DNA of 52,825 bases, taken from Indiicoccus explosivorum. Lineage in GTDB: Bacteria > Bacillota > Bacilli > Bacillales_A > Planococcaceae. The notes beneath the pieces are model-generated. The model saw only the letters and a program-made list of their open reading frames with translations, was not told where the DNA came from and searched no databases. Positions 14,431-23,297 of the stretch are shown here, piece after piece (within the stretch, counting starts at the first letter, position 1; every line of letters begins with the position of its first letter). The position numbers and the translations under genes were made by a program. The stretch covers positions 1 to 52,825 of the forward strand of contig NZ_NHTN01000035.1 in NCBI RefSeq assembly GCF_002167005.1. The letters are read 5' to 3'.

Positions 14431-16167
14431 ATGTTTAGTGTATTGGGTAAATTAGGATGGTTTTTTAAGGAGAATTGGATCCGCTATTCGATTGCAGTGG
14501 GCCTGCTGCTCATTGCAAACGTCATGGAAGTGGTTCCGCCCTGGCTGATCGGTGCCGCGATTGATGCGATTGCACAAGGGGAACTGACACAGGGACTTTT
14601 GTGGGAATATATCGGTCTTCTCACGCTTGTCCTGGTGCTTGCTTACGTCACCAATTTTGTCTGGCAGCACCAGCTGTTCGGAGGCGCGTTCGTCATTGAA
14701 CGGAAACTGCGGACGAATCTGATGAAGCAATTCCTGAGGATGTCGCCGGGATTTTATGAGCGGAACCGGACAGGGGATCTGATGGCCCGGGCGACGAATG
14801 ATTTGCGGGCGGTTTCCGAGACGGCAGGATTCGGTATTCTGACACTCGTCGATTCGACGCTGTTCATGGGTACGCTCATCGTCGCGATGGGGATCGTCGT
14901 CTCCTGGAAATTGACACTGGCGGCCCTCCTGCCGCTCCCGGTCCTTGCCGTGATCATGCAGATCCTCGGCAAAAAGATCCACGAGCGGTATACGGTGGCG
15001 CAGGACGCGTTCGGTGAACTGAACGACAGTGTCCTGGAGTCTGTATCGGGAGTCCGCGTCGTCCGCGCATACGTACAGGAACGGAAATCGGAGTCGGATT
15101 TCGCTGAAATGACTGAGGACGTCTTTAAAAAGAATATGGCTGTGGAGCGCATCGATGCGCTGTTCATGCCGATCATGCGGGTGCTCACTTCGGTCAGCTA
15201 CCTGATTGGACTCGGCTATGGGGCTTTCCTCGTGGCACAGGGGGCGATCTCACTCGGAGATCTTGTCACTTTTAATGTCTATCTCGGGATGATCGTCTGG
15301 CCGATGTTCGCGATCGGTGAACTGATCAATATTATGCAGCGCGGAAACGCATCGCTGGACCGGGTGACTGAAACGCTCGATTCCAAAGAGGACGTCAAAG
15401 ACCCTGAGCGGCCAAAGGAGATCGGAAAACCGGAGAAGATGGGCTTCACCGATGTCCGATTCACTTATCCGACATCCAGTTCGATCAATCTGCAGGGCAT
15501 CAACCTGTCCCTGAACAGCGGGCAGACGCTCGGCATCGTCGGCAAGACGGGCAGCGGTAAAACGACATTCATCAAGCAGCTCCTGAGGGAATACCCACTG
15601 GGAGAAGGTTCGATTTCATTCAATGGAACTGATCTCGGCGAACTTTCGAAAGGGCTTCTCCGGGACTGGATCGGTTATGTTCCGCAGGATCATGTGCTGT
15701 TTTCGCGGTCCATCCGGGCGAACATCCTGTTCGGGAAACCGGACGCGACAGACGAAGAGATCCAGGAAGCGATCCGCCTGGCAAACTTCGAACAGGACTT
15801 GCAGAACTTACCTGAAGGGCTGGATACACTGGTCGGAGAGAAAGGCGTTGCCCTTTCAGGCGGCCAGAAACAGCGGATTTCGATAGCGCGCGCGCTGATC
15901 AAAGATCCGGAAATATTGATTCTTGATGATTCCTTGTCAGCAGTCGATGCAAAGACGGAAGCGAAAATCATCGAGAACATCCAGCGGGAACGCGCAGGAA
16001 AAACGACAATCATTACGACTCACCGCTTGAGTGCTGTTCAGCATGCGGACTGGATCGCTGTCATGGATGACGGGAAAGTCATTGAAGAAGGCACGCATGA
16101 ACAGCTGGTCGGTTATGGCGGCTGGTACTACGAACAGTATCTCCGGCAGCGGATTGAGGAGGTGTAA
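14431..16167 (+). CDS. bmrC: ABC exporter half, BmrC-like (degenerate ATPase site subunit)
   Basis: A 578-residue half-transporter: six membrane helices (residues about 15-310), then an ATPase domain. Walker A GKTGSGKT is at 371-378 and the signature LSGGQ at 475-479. Walker B ILILDDSLSAVD has Asp500 where the catalytic glutamate should be, the asymmetry known from BmrC of the BmrCD multidrug exporter. RBS GAAGGGG. It is followed after 2 bases by the partner gene, and both lie behind a leader ORF and tandem terminators. Expected role: drug efflux as a heterodimer, induced by ribosome-targeting antibiotics; substrates not visible. Confidence 0.88.
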   Translation: MFSVLGKLGWFFKENWIRYSIAVGLLLIANVMEVVPPWLIGAAIDAIAQGELTQGLLWEYIGLLTLVLVLAYVTNFVWQHQLFGGAFVIERKLRTNLMKQFLRMSPGFYERNRTGDLMARATNDLRAVSETAGFGILTLVDSTLFMGTLIVAMGIVVSWKLTLAALLPLPVLAVIMQILGKKIHERYTVAQDAFGELNDSVLESVSGVRVVRAYVQERKSESDFAEMTEDVFKKNMAVERIDALFMPIMRVLTSVSYLIGLGYGAFLVAQGAISLGDLVTFNVYLGMIVWPMFAIGELINIMQRGNASLDRVTETLDSKEDVKDPERPKEIGKPEKMGFTDVRFTYPTSSSINLQGINLSLNSGQTLGIVGKTGSGKTTFIKQLLREYPLGEGSISFNGTDLGELSKGLLRDWIGYVPQDHVLFSRSIRANILFGKPDATDEEIQEAIRLANFEQDLQNLPEGLDTLVGEKGVALSGGQKQRISIARALIKDPEILILDDSLSAVDAKTEAKIIENIQRERAGKTTIITTHRLSAVQHADWIAVMDDGKVIEEGTHEQLVGYGGWYYEQYLRQRIEEV

Positions 16168-16169
16168 AT

Positions 16170-17933
16170 ATGGGGACAGGAAAACGATTAGTGAAATATG
16201 CATTAACTTATAAAGGCACGCTCTATGCAGGTCTCGCCTTACTGGCTGTCGCGGTCGCCGGAGATCTCGCGGGGCCGCTGATCGCGAAGGAAGTGATCGA
16301 CGGACCGATCGCCGAAGCACAGGACGGCACACTCGATTTCGGGCCGGTCGCATACCTCCTGGCCTGGTTCTTCGGGCTTGCAGCAGTCGCAGCGGTCTTC
16401 CGCTACGGACAGTATCTGCTGCTTCAGACGACCGCGAATCGGGTCATCCAGAAAATGCGGAACGACGTGTTCCAGCATATCCAGACTTTGCCAATCCGGT
16501 ACTTTGATAATTTGCCGGCCGGTAAAGTCGTCGCGCGGATCACCAATGATACTGAAGCGATCCGGGAACTTTACGTGACGGTGCTGTCGCAGTTTGCGAC
16601 GAGTTTCATGTACATGGCAGGGATATATGCGGCCCTCTTTTACCTTGATTGGCGCATGGCGGCCATCACGCTGCTGCTCGTACCAATCTTGTACGGCTGG
16701 ATGCTGCTGTACCGGAAATATGCTTCCCGGTACAACCACATCGTCCGCCAGAAGGTATCCGACCTGAACGCCATGGTCAATGAAGCGATCCAAGGCATGA
16801 CGATCATCCAGGCATTCCGCCGAGAACAGCAGATGCAGGACGAATTCGAAGAAATGAACGATACACATTTCAAATACCAGAACAAACTGCTGTTCCTGGA
16901 GGCGGCCACATCCCACAATCTGGTCGGCGTGCTCCGTTCTGTGATGTTCGTTGTGTTCATCTGGTACTTCGGGGTCGCCGCTTTGGCGGGTGATTCGATC
17001 GTGACTGTCGGCGTGCTCTACGCATTCGTCGATTACATTATCCGTCTGTTCAATCCGATTTCCGGTGTGGTGAACCAATTCGCCAAACTGGAACGTGCCC
17101 TCGTGGCAGCGGAGCGGGTGTTCCGCCTGCTCGACCGGGAAGGAGAGCCGGTCAGCGACGAAAAACTCGTCCGCTACCGCGGGAATGTCCGCTTTGAAGA
17201 TGTTTCATTCGCTTATAAGGAAGAGGAGTACGTCCTGAAGAACATTTCATTCGAAGCGAAACAGGGACAGACCGTGGCGCTCGTCGGACATACCGGATCG
17301 GGGAAAAGCTCGATCATCAACTTGCTGTTCCGCTTTTATGACCCTTCGAAAGGGCGCATCACGATCGACGGAACCGACATCGGAACGGTGAGCCGCCAGG
17401 CGGTCCGGGACCATATGGGAATCGTCCTGCAGGATCCGTACCTGTTCACAGGAACGATCGAATCGAACATCACGCTCGGAGATCCGGACGTGTCGAGGGA
17501 AGCGGCGGAAAAAGCGCTGGATGCTGTCGGCGGTGAACGGGTGCTGAAACATTTGCCGAAAGGCTTGGACGAGCCGGTCGTCGAGAAAGGAAGCACGCTG
17601 TCTTCCGGACAGCGTCAGCTCGTCTCATTCGCCCGTGCTCTGGCATTCGATCCTGCGATCCTGATTTTGGATGAAGCGACATCGAATATCGATACGGAAA
17701 CGGAAGAAATCATCCAGCATGCTATGGATGTGCTGAAAAAGGGCAGGACCACATTCATCATCGCACACCGGCTGTCGACCATCCGGACGGCGGACCAGAT
17801 CATCGTTCTGGATCGCGGCGAGATCAAAGAAGCCGGCACGCACGATGAACTGATGCAGCTGCGCGGCCGCTATTATCAAATGTACCGGATCCAGTCCGGC
17901 AATGGAGCGACCGAAGCGCAGCCGGTCGGCTGA
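16170..17933 (+). CDS. bmrD: ABC exporter half, BmrD-like (catalytic ATPase subunit)
   Basis: A 587-residue half-transporter with six membrane helices and an ATPase domain. Walker A GHTGSGKS is at 373-380. Walker B ILILDEATSNID has the normal catalytic Glu502. The signature is LSSGQRQ instead of LSGGQ, which complements the partner's defect: one composite site is intact and the other is degenerate. It is clearly shorter than B. subtilis BmrD (about 673), lacking part of the long N-terminal region, so orthology rests on gene order and asymmetry. Overlapping signals with bmrC imply co-translation; the transcript ends at 17957-18023. Confidence 0.86.
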   Translation: MGTGKRLVKYALTYKGTLYAGLALLAVAVAGDLAGPLIAKEVIDGPIAEAQDGTLDFGPVAYLLAWFFGLAAVAAVFRYGQYLLLQTTANRVIQKMRNDVFQHIQTLPIRYFDNLPAGKVVARITNDTEAIRELYVTVLSQFATSFMYMAGIYAALFYLDWRMAAITLLLVPILYGWMLLYRKYASRYNHIVRQKVSDLNAMVNEAIQGMTIIQAFRREQQMQDEFEEMNDTHFKYQNKLLFLEAATSHNLVGVLRSVMFVVFIWYFGVAALAGDSIVTVGVLYAFVDYIIRLFNPISGVVNQFAKLERALVAAERVFRLLDREGEPVSDEKLVRYRGNVRFEDVSFAYKEEEYVLKNISFEAKQGQTVALVGHTGSGKSSIINLLFRFYDPSKGRITIDGTDIGTVSRQAVRDHMGIVLQDPYLFTGTIESNITLGDPDVSREAAEKALDAVGGERVLKHLPKGLDEPVVEKGSTLSSGQRQLVSFARALAFDPAILILDEATSNIDTETEEIIQHAMDVLKKGRTTFIIAHRLSTIRTADQIIVLDRGEIKEAGTHDELMQLRGRYYQMYRIQSGNGATEAQPVG

Positions 17934-17956
17934 AAGCACAGTCCAGTTGAATAAAC

Positions 17957-18023
17957 CCGTGTCTGTTCTATATGATAGAGACACGGATGCAGACGAAAAG
18001 CGCCGGGAACTTCCCGGCGCTTT
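17957..18023. terminator. Two hairpins between convergent bmrD and yheE
   Basis: First hairpin CCGTGTCT / AGACACGG (17957-17986), then AAAGCGCCGGG / CCCGGCGCTTT with loop AACTT (17997-18023). The second can act on both strands; the yheE stop lies in its right arm. Confidence 0.7.
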
Positions 18024-18225
18024 AGTCGTATACATGAAAGAGCATCAGCTCATGGATCATTTTTTTTACATCCGTTTCATTTTTCGGTGCTTCCGTCAGC
18101 CAGGTGATGGAGCCGTCGGGATGGTATTCCCCTTCGATCCGTTCGTTTTTATAGAAAAACGAAATGGTCCACCCGGGCAGCTGACGGTTTTCAAACATCG
18201 GCTTGTACTTGAAGTGCTGCAGCAT
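18022..18225 (-). CDS. yheE: YheE-like small protein (DUF5342 type)
   Basis: A 67-residue soluble protein. The segment FENRQLPGWTISFFYKNERI followed by GEYHPDGSITW resembles B. subtilis YheE, which sits at the same place beside yheB/yheA. It has no known function. AAGGAGGGAACAGC precedes the ATG, and TATAAT lies about 25 bases upstream on the minus strand. It is the only leftward gene in this part of the segment. Confidence 0.75.
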   Translation of the reverse strand: MLQHFKYKPMFENRQLPGWTISFFYKNERIEGEYHPDGSITWLTEAPKNETDVKKMIHELMLFHVYD

Positions 18226-18320
18226 GCTGTTCCCTCCTTCAGTTCCATTATAAATCCGGGGAGAGGGAAATGCTACAGGCGGAAGCCCGTCCAGAACACG
18301 ACAGAAAAGAGTGGATAGTA

Positions 18321-19469
18321 TTGGAGTTATTATGGATTTTGCTGTTCATGGGGCTAATCGGTGCGCTGATCGGCGGCTTTACAAACCATATTGCGATCAA
18401 AATGCTTTTTCGGCCATACGAAGCGAAATACATTGCGGGCAAGCGGCTGCCGTTCACACCGGGCCTGATTCCGAAACGGCGGGATGAGCTGGCGAGACAG
18501 CTCGGAAAGACGGTCGTCGAACACCTCCTTACACCGGAAACTTTCAAGAAACGCTTTTTCAACGACAGCATGCGTGTCCGGCTAGAAAGCTGGATCGGCC
18601 GTCAGCTGACCAGTCATGTTTTCGAAAATCCCCGTACACTGCGGGAATGGCTGGCGCTTGCCGGGCAAACGGAACCCGAGGAAAAAGCGGAGCAGCAGAT
18701 CGATGCATTCATCAATGGGCAATTTCTGAAACTCGCCGCTTATATTGAAGGAAAGACGGTCCGTGAGGTTTTGCCGGACGCACTGAAAGCGGAAATCGAG
18801 CAGCGGGTGGATAAGGCCGCGGCCTTCATTGTCGGCCGGGGTGCCGAGTATTTCGCTTCAGCTGAAGGGCGCACCGCCGTCCGTTCCCTGATCGATGAAT
18901 TCCTGGCAGCGCGCGGCCGATTCGGGCTCATGATCCAATCCCTGTTCGGTGAATCCGAATCGATCGTCGACCGGGTGCAGCAGGAATTGATCAATTTCCT
19001 TAAAGCGCCGAATACGGAACAGGTTCTGGCGTCGCTCATCGAACAGGAGTGGGAGAGGTTCCAGGACCGGGAGGCGGACAGTCTGTTCGGTGATACGGAT
19101 ATTATCCCTTTCATCGATTCCTTGAAAGTCTTCATTAAAAGGAAAGCGGATATCCGGTCCCGGCTTGACCGGACGGTTGCGGAAGCATGGCCAAAAGGAT
19201 TAGAATGGACCATGCGCAGTCTTGTTCCTCCTGCCCTTGATTTCATCTTCTCACAGGGGGAAGCGAAGCTTGAAGAAACAATCCGGAAAATCGATATGGA
19301 AAGCATGGTGCGCGAGCAGGTGGACTCTTTCCCGCTTGGCCGTATCGAGGATCTGGTTCTCGGCATATCGCGGCGTGAATTCAAAATGATTACGGTGCTC
19401 GGAGCTGTACTCGGCGGAGCCATCGGCCTGATCCAAGGGCTGATTGTCCAGTTCATGAGCTTACTTTGA
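18321..19469 (+). CDS. yheB: DUF445 membrane protein YheB
   Basis: A 382-residue protein with an N-terminal hydrophobic segment (LLWILLFMGLIGALIGGFTN), the family motif NHIAIKMLFRPYEAK, a long helical middle, and a C-terminal hydrophobic hairpin (LGAVLGGAIGLIQGLIVQF). This matches the DUF445/YheB family and its usual length (about 377). I chose TTG 18321 because it starts at the membrane segment as in relatives; an ATG at 18270 behind GGGGAG would add 17 hydrophilic residues and cannot be excluded. It is co-transcribed with yheA. Function unknown. Confidence 0.85.
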   Translation: MELLWILLFMGLIGALIGGFTNHIAIKMLFRPYEAKYIAGKRLPFTPGLIPKRRDELARQLGKTVVEHLLTPETFKKRFFNDSMRVRLESWIGRQLTSHVFENPRTLREWLALAGQTEPEEKAEQQIDAFINGQFLKLAAYIEGKTVREVLPDALKAEIEQRVDKAAAFIVGRGAEYFASAEGRTAVRSLIDEFLAARGRFGLMIQSLFGESESIVDRVQQELINFLKAPNTEQVLASLIEQEWERFQDREADSLFGDTDIIPFIDSLKVFIKRKADIRSRLDRTVAEAWPKGLEWTMRSLVPPALDFIFSQGEAKLEETIRKIDMESMVREQVDSFPLGRIEDLVLGISRREFKMITVLGAVLGGAIGLIQGLIVQFMSLL

Positions 19470-19483
19470 AAGGAGAGAAAAGG

Positions 19484-19831
19484 ATGACGGTCAACATTTA
19501 TGACGATATCAACAAGCTGGAAGGGACTTTCCGCAAGACGGATGAGTTCAAGAATCTGGAGCAGGCAGTGGAAGATGTGACTTCCGATAAGGAAGCGGCG
19601 GACTTGTTCCGGACGTTTCGTGACTTGCAGCTTAAACTTCAGGAGAAGCAGATGAAGGGCGAAGAGATTTCAGGGGAAGAAATGGAATACGCCCAGAAAG
19701 TGGCCCAGCTTGCACAGCAGAACGGAAAGATCCTGGAGATGCTGGAAGCTGAAATGGCCCTCAGCCGGATCATCGACGAAGTGAACAAAGCGATGACCCG
19801 TCCGGTTCAGTCGCTTTACGACAAAATGTAA
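19484..19831 (+). CDS. yheA: YlbF/YmcA-family protein YheA
   Basis: A 115-residue, all-helical acidic protein; features are YDDINKLEGTFRKTDEFKNL and FRDLQLKLQEKQMKGEEIS. It matches the UPF0342 YheA (117 residues), related to the YlbF and YmcA partners of the RNase Y-regulating complex. AAAGGAG lies upstream of ATG 19484; an in-frame TTG at 19466 overlaps the Shine-Dalgarno and is less likely. The gene begins 14 bases after yheB. Confidence 0.85.
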   Translation: MTVNIYDDINKLEGTFRKTDEFKNLEQAVEDVTSDKEAADLFRTFRDLQLKLQEKQMKGEEISGEEMEYAQKVAQLAQQNGKILEMLEAEMALSRIIDEVNKAMTRPVQSLYDKM

Positions 19832-19851
19832 GGATTTTGCAGGATTTTTTA

Positions 19852-19912
19852 AAAAGACACCGAATTTGTAAAAGTGAATGGTAATTCATTTTTGCAGAGA
19901 GAGGTGTCTTTT
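19852..19912 (+). promoter_or_regulatory. Long-range hairpin that would cover the yhaR ribosome-binding site
   Basis: AAAAGACACC (19852-19861) is perfectly complementary to GGTGTCTTTT (19903-19912), which includes part of the GAGGTG Shine-Dalgarno of yhaR. Inside the loop GAATT and AATTC can also pair. Confidence 0.45.
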
Positions 19913-19915
19913 ATT

Positions 19916-20695
19916 TTGTATGAGACGATTAAGCTGACAAAAGAAGGGCGGATCGCCCGCCTGCTCATGAACCGGCCCGACTCAATGAACGCCATGAATG
20001 CGGTCATGATGCGGGAACTGGCCGACTGTTTCGAGTCACTCCATCAGGACAAGGACATGCAGGTGCTGATCATCAGCGGAAACGGCCGCGCCTTTTCGGC
20101 GGGCGGCGATATTAAAGCGATGCTGGATACGGAAAAACCGATGGAGTTCGGGCCGGTGATGGAAGACGTCTCCCGCTTGGCCCGTGCGCTCTACACGCTG
20201 CCGCAAGTGACGATCGCAGCGGTCCACGGAGCGGCTGCCGGGCTCGGATTCAGCATTGCGCTGGCCTGTGATTACCTCGTCGCTGAAGAAAGCAGCAAAC
20301 TGGCGATGAATTTCATCGGGATCGGACTGGTGCCGGACGGCGGCGGCCATTTCTTCATGAAAGAACGCGTCGGAATCCCGAAAGCGAAGGAACTGATCTG
20401 GAGCGGTCAGGTGCTGAAAGCCCATGATGCCCTTTCGAAAGGGCTGATCGAGGAGGTGACGGCTGAAGGGAAAGCGCTGGAACAGGCGGAGCACTATGCA
20501 GCACAGGTGCTCCGGTCGCCTGTCAGGGCGAAACTCGCTTCGAAGCGCATCCTGCACAGCCTGAAGCTGAACGAGCTTGAAAAAGTCCTGGCGATGGAGA
20601 CGGATGAACAGACGCAGATGCGCCAGTCGGCGGACCACCGGGAAGGGATCCAGGCATTCGTCGAAAAAAGGAAACCGGAATTCAAAGGGGAATAA
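19916..20695 (+). CDS. yhaR: Enoyl-CoA hydratase/isomerase family protein YhaR
   Basis: A 259-residue crotonase-fold protein with TTG start at 19916, nine bases after GAGGTG; the 14 codons upstream have no signals. Oxyanion-hole motifs are GRAFSAGGDIKAM and HGAAAGLGFSIALACDYLVA; the acidic position in MNFIGIGLVPDGG fits the isomerase/PaaG-like branch. Likely role is fatty-acid or phenylacetyl-CoA-type degradation; the substrate is not visible. A complementary pair of segments could hide its ribosome-binding site. Terminator at 20698-20734. Confidence 0.88.
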   Translation: MYETIKLTKEGRIARLLMNRPDSMNAMNAVMMRELADCFESLHQDKDMQVLIISGNGRAFSAGGDIKAMLDTEKPMEFGPVMEDVSRLARALYTLPQVTIAAVHGAAAGLGFSIALACDYLVAEESSKLAMNFIGIGLVPDGGGHFFMKERVGIPKAKELIWSGQVLKAHDALSKGLIEEVTAEGKALEQAEHYAAQVLRSPVRAKLASKRILHSLKLNELEKVLAMETDEQTQMRQSADHREGIQAFVEKRKPEFKGE

Positions 20696-20697
20696 CG

Positions 20698-20734
20698 GAA
20701 AAATCACGGGAGAGCGCGTCTCCCGTGATTTTTT
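20698..20734. terminator. Bidirectional intrinsic terminator
   Basis: A 14-base stem AAAATCACGGGAGA / TCTCCCGTGATTTT (20700-20713 with 20719-20732) between convergent yhaR and yhzD. Confidence 0.85.
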
Positions 20735-20919
20735 CATGAATGGAAAAGAAGCAGTTTGCCTTCCGGTGAAGCCAGCCGGTGTGTCTGGTGGAGAAGATCG
20801 TTCTCCTCGAACATTTTCCGGCCGATTTCCTGCGCTTCGGAATCATCCGGAGCAGTGAACGTTTCATCGAAAATCAATTTTCCCGTACGGTCGAATGAGG
20901 TGGCTTTGTAAGTTCTCAA
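20734..20919 (-). CDS. yhzD: YhzD-like small protein
   Basis: A 61-residue soluble protein with the pattern TYKATSFDRTGKLIFDETF, then EAQEIGRKMFEEN, then HRLASPEGKLLLFH. It matches in length and outline the YhzD family found near yhaR in B. subtilis. TTG start at 20919; AAGGAG lies 9-10 bases before it. A FadR-like inverted sequence lies just upstream. No function is known. Confidence 0.7.
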   Translation of the reverse strand: MRTYKATSFDRTGKLIFDETFTAPDDSEAQEIGRKMFEENDLLHQTHRLASPEGKLLLFHS

Positions 20920-20935
20920 CTTGGGACACTCCTTC

Positions 20936-20953
20936 TGAATGAGTATTCAGTTC
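20936..20953. promoter_or_regulatory. Possible weak FadR-type operator upstream of yhzD
   Basis: TGAATGAGTATTCAGTTC resembles the B. subtilis FadR consensus TGAATGAMTANTCATTCA except at the eighth position and two positions in the right arm. It lies immediately before the yhzD ribosome-binding site, in the gap to yhaQ. Confidence 0.35.
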
Positions 20954-21045
20954 CAGTATAAACCGTCAGGCACGAAAAGTCCCTGAATTCCGGAACATTT
21001 CTGCAGCGGATTCGTATAACAAAGAAGAGAAAGGCGGGAAATGAC

Positions 21046-21945
21046 ATGACATTGGAAGTAAGGGAAGCAACAAAAAAATTCGGTTCTTTTACAGCAGTGG
21101 ACAGCGTCTCCCTGACTGTCAGGGAAGGACAGATGTATGGATTCCTCGGAGCCAATGGAGCCGGGAAAACGACCACGTTCCGCATGATTCTGGGTTTATT
21201 GGATCCGACGGAAGGGGTGATCCGCTGGCGGGGCAACCCTGTCACCTACAAAACGAGCCCTGAAATCGGCTATTTGCCGGAAGAGCGGGGACTTTATCCG
21301 AAAATGAAAGCCGCTGATCAGCTCGTTTACCTGGCGCAGCTCCGCGGAATGAAAAAAGCGGATGCCAAGCGCGAAGCAGCTGCATGGATGGAGCGGTTTG
21401 AAGTATCCCACTATGCCCAGAAGAAAGTGGAGGAACTGTCGAAAGGCAATCAGCAAAAGATCCAGCTGATCGCATCCCTCCTGCACCGCCCGTCGCTGCT
21501 GATCCTCGACGAACCTTTCAGCGGACTGGATCCGGTCAATGTGGAAATGCTGAAATCAGCCATCATGGATTTTCAGCGGGAGGGAGCGACCATCATCTTT
21601 TCGAGCCACCGGATGGAGCATGTGGAAGAACTGTGCGATGAAATGAGTATGCTCCATAGAGGAGAAATCATTTTGGACGGGCGGATCCGCGACATAAAAC
21701 GGTCGTTCGGTCAGCAGAATGTCCGGATCCGGTCGGATTTCCCCCTTGCATCTCTTCAGGAAACTCCCGGTGTGGAGGCATTCACACCGACCAAAGAAGG
21801 GGCGGTCTTCCGGATTTCCGACGAATCGGCGGCTCAGCGCCTGCTGTCGAAGGCTATGCAGCTAGGGCCGATCCGGTCGTTCGCCATCGAGGAACCTTCC
21901 CTGCAGGAAATTTTCATCGAAAAGGTGGGCCGCCATCATGCGTAG
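21046..21945 (+). CDS. yhaQ: ABC transporter ATPase, NatA/YhaQ type
   Basis: A 299-residue ATPase: Walker A LGANGAGKTTT near residue 35, signature LSKGNQQKI, Walker B LLILDEPFSGLDP, and a C-terminal extension of about 80 residues as in NatA-type proteins. It pairs with the following permease (8-base overlap), giving an exporter related to the NatAB sodium exporter and B. subtilis YhaQP. AAGGCGGG precedes the ATG. Substrate unknown. Confidence 0.88.
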   Translation: MTLEVREATKKFGSFTAVDSVSLTVREGQMYGFLGANGAGKTTTFRMILGLLDPTEGVIRWRGNPVTYKTSPEIGYLPEERGLYPKMKAADQLVYLAQLRGMKKADAKREAAAWMERFEVSHYAQKKVEELSKGNQQKIQLIASLLHRPSLLILDEPFSGLDPVNVEMLKSAIMDFQREGATIIFSSHRMEHVEELCDEMSMLHRGEIILDGRIRDIKRSFGQQNVRIRSDFPLASLQETPGVEAFTPTKEGAVFRISDESAAQRLLSKAMQLGPIRSFAIEEPSLQEIFIEKVGRHHA

Positions 21946-23200
21946 TTTCTGGACCATTTTCAGTCAGGCTTTCTGGACGAAAGCTAAATCGAAATCATTC
22001 ATCATAACGACACTGATCGCGGTGGCGGGCTTCTTCCTCATGGCGAATCTTCCGTCCATCATATCGTCCGTCCAGGAGTCCGGCGTGTTCGGCGGAGACG
22101 GAGAACAGACCCTGTACATATCGGATGGCGGCTCGGAACTGGCCGTGCAGCTCCAGCGGCAGCTGTCTGCTGCGGAGGCGGATTTCACTGCGGAAGAGAC
22201 CGGACAGCCGGCAGCGGAACTGGACGCGCTGCTCGAACAAGGTGAAATCGACGCCTATATCGAACTCACGCCCGGCAGTCCCCTGACCGCGCGGTACGTC
22301 TCGGAGACAGCGGGCATTTCAGGCATGGCCTCCGCTGTGGAGAGCGCTGTCCAGACCCTCCAGACGGCAAGGGCGGCTGAATCGCTCGGTCTGACACAAT
22401 CCGAAGCGGCAGCGCTCTTCATGCCGGCCCAATTCGAACGTGAAGCGATTTCCGACTCTTCCCGCTCAGAGGAAGAACTCAGTGAAGCGCGGGGGCTGGT
22501 GTATATCCTGATTTTCCTGCTCTACTTCGCCATCATTTACTATTCCAATATGATTGCGATGGAAGTGGCGACCGAGAAGTCGTCCCGTGTGATGGAAATC
22601 CTCATTTCGAGTGTGTCGCCTGTCAAGCATATGTTCGCGAAAATCGCCGGCATCGGGACGCTCGGCATCATTCAGATGCTCATCTTCGGCGCAGCTGCCT
22701 ATGTGGCGCTTGAGTCCTCATCGTCCGATCTGTCAGGCGGTTTCTTCAGTGTATTCGGGTTTTCCAGTGTGCGGATCAGCACCATCCTGTTCGCCGTGCT
22801 GTTCTTCCTGCTCGGATATTTCCTGTATGCGATGCTGGCAGCGCTCCTCGGCTCGATTGTCAGCCGGATCGAGGATGTCCAGCAGCTCATGCTGCCGATG
22901 ATGCTGCTGATCATTCTGTCGAGCTTCATCGCCTTCAGCGGCCTCACTGTCCCGGAAGCCGGCTTCGTCACAGTCACCTCCTATATCCCGTTTTTCACGC
23001 CGCTTGTCATGTTCCTGAGGGTCGGCATGCTCGACATCCCGGTCTGGGAACCTCTTCTGTCGATTGCGGTCATGCTTTTGACCATCGCCCTCCTCGGATG
23101 GTTCGGAGCCCGGGTATACCGGGGCGGCGTGCTCATGTACGGTTCTTCACAGTCACTCAAGGATATCCGGAAAGCGATCCAGTTAGGCAATAAAAACTGA
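21938..23200 (+). CDS. yhaP: ABC transporter permease, NatB/YhaP type
   Basis: A 420-residue ABC-2 type permease: first membrane helix at about 20-40, a large extracytoplasmic domain (about 45-185, Ala/Glu/Gln-rich), then five or so helices. The conserved AMEVATEKSSRVMEILISSVSP lies between the second and third helices. Length matches YhaP (419) and the NatB family. It overlaps yhaQ by 8 bases. The operon ends at the terminator 23207-23241. Confidence 0.88.
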   Translation: MRSFWTIFSQAFWTKAKSKSFIITTLIAVAGFFLMANLPSIISSVQESGVFGGDGEQTLYISDGGSELAVQLQRQLSAAEADFTAEETGQPAAELDALLEQGEIDAYIELTPGSPLTARYVSETAGISGMASAVESAVQTLQTARAAESLGLTQSEAAALFMPAQFEREAISDSSRSEEELSEARGLVYILIFLLYFAIIYYSNMIAMEVATEKSSRVMEILISSVSPVKHMFAKIAGIGTLGIIQMLIFGAAAYVALESSSSDLSGGFFSVFGFSSVRISTILFAVLFFLLGYFLYAMLAALLGSIVSRIEDVQQLMLPMMLLIILSSFIAFSGLTVPEAGFVTVTSYIPFFTPLVMFLRVGMLDIPVWEPLLSIAVMLLTIALLGWFGARVYRGGVLMYGSSQSLKDIRKAIQLGNKN

Positions 23201-23206
23201 AGCGGG

Positions 23207-23241
23207 CTGTTTGCGGAGGAATTTCCGCAAACAGTTTTTTT
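23207..23241 (+). terminator. Intrinsic terminator after yhaP
   Basis: Perfect 11-base stem CTGTTTGCGGA / TCCGCAAACAG, loop GGAATT, seven Ts. Confidence 0.88.
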
Positions 23242-23297
23242 CTTTCCGGTTCCATGGTAAAATAAGAACAAATATTCGGTTTCCGGGAGGGAAGAAA

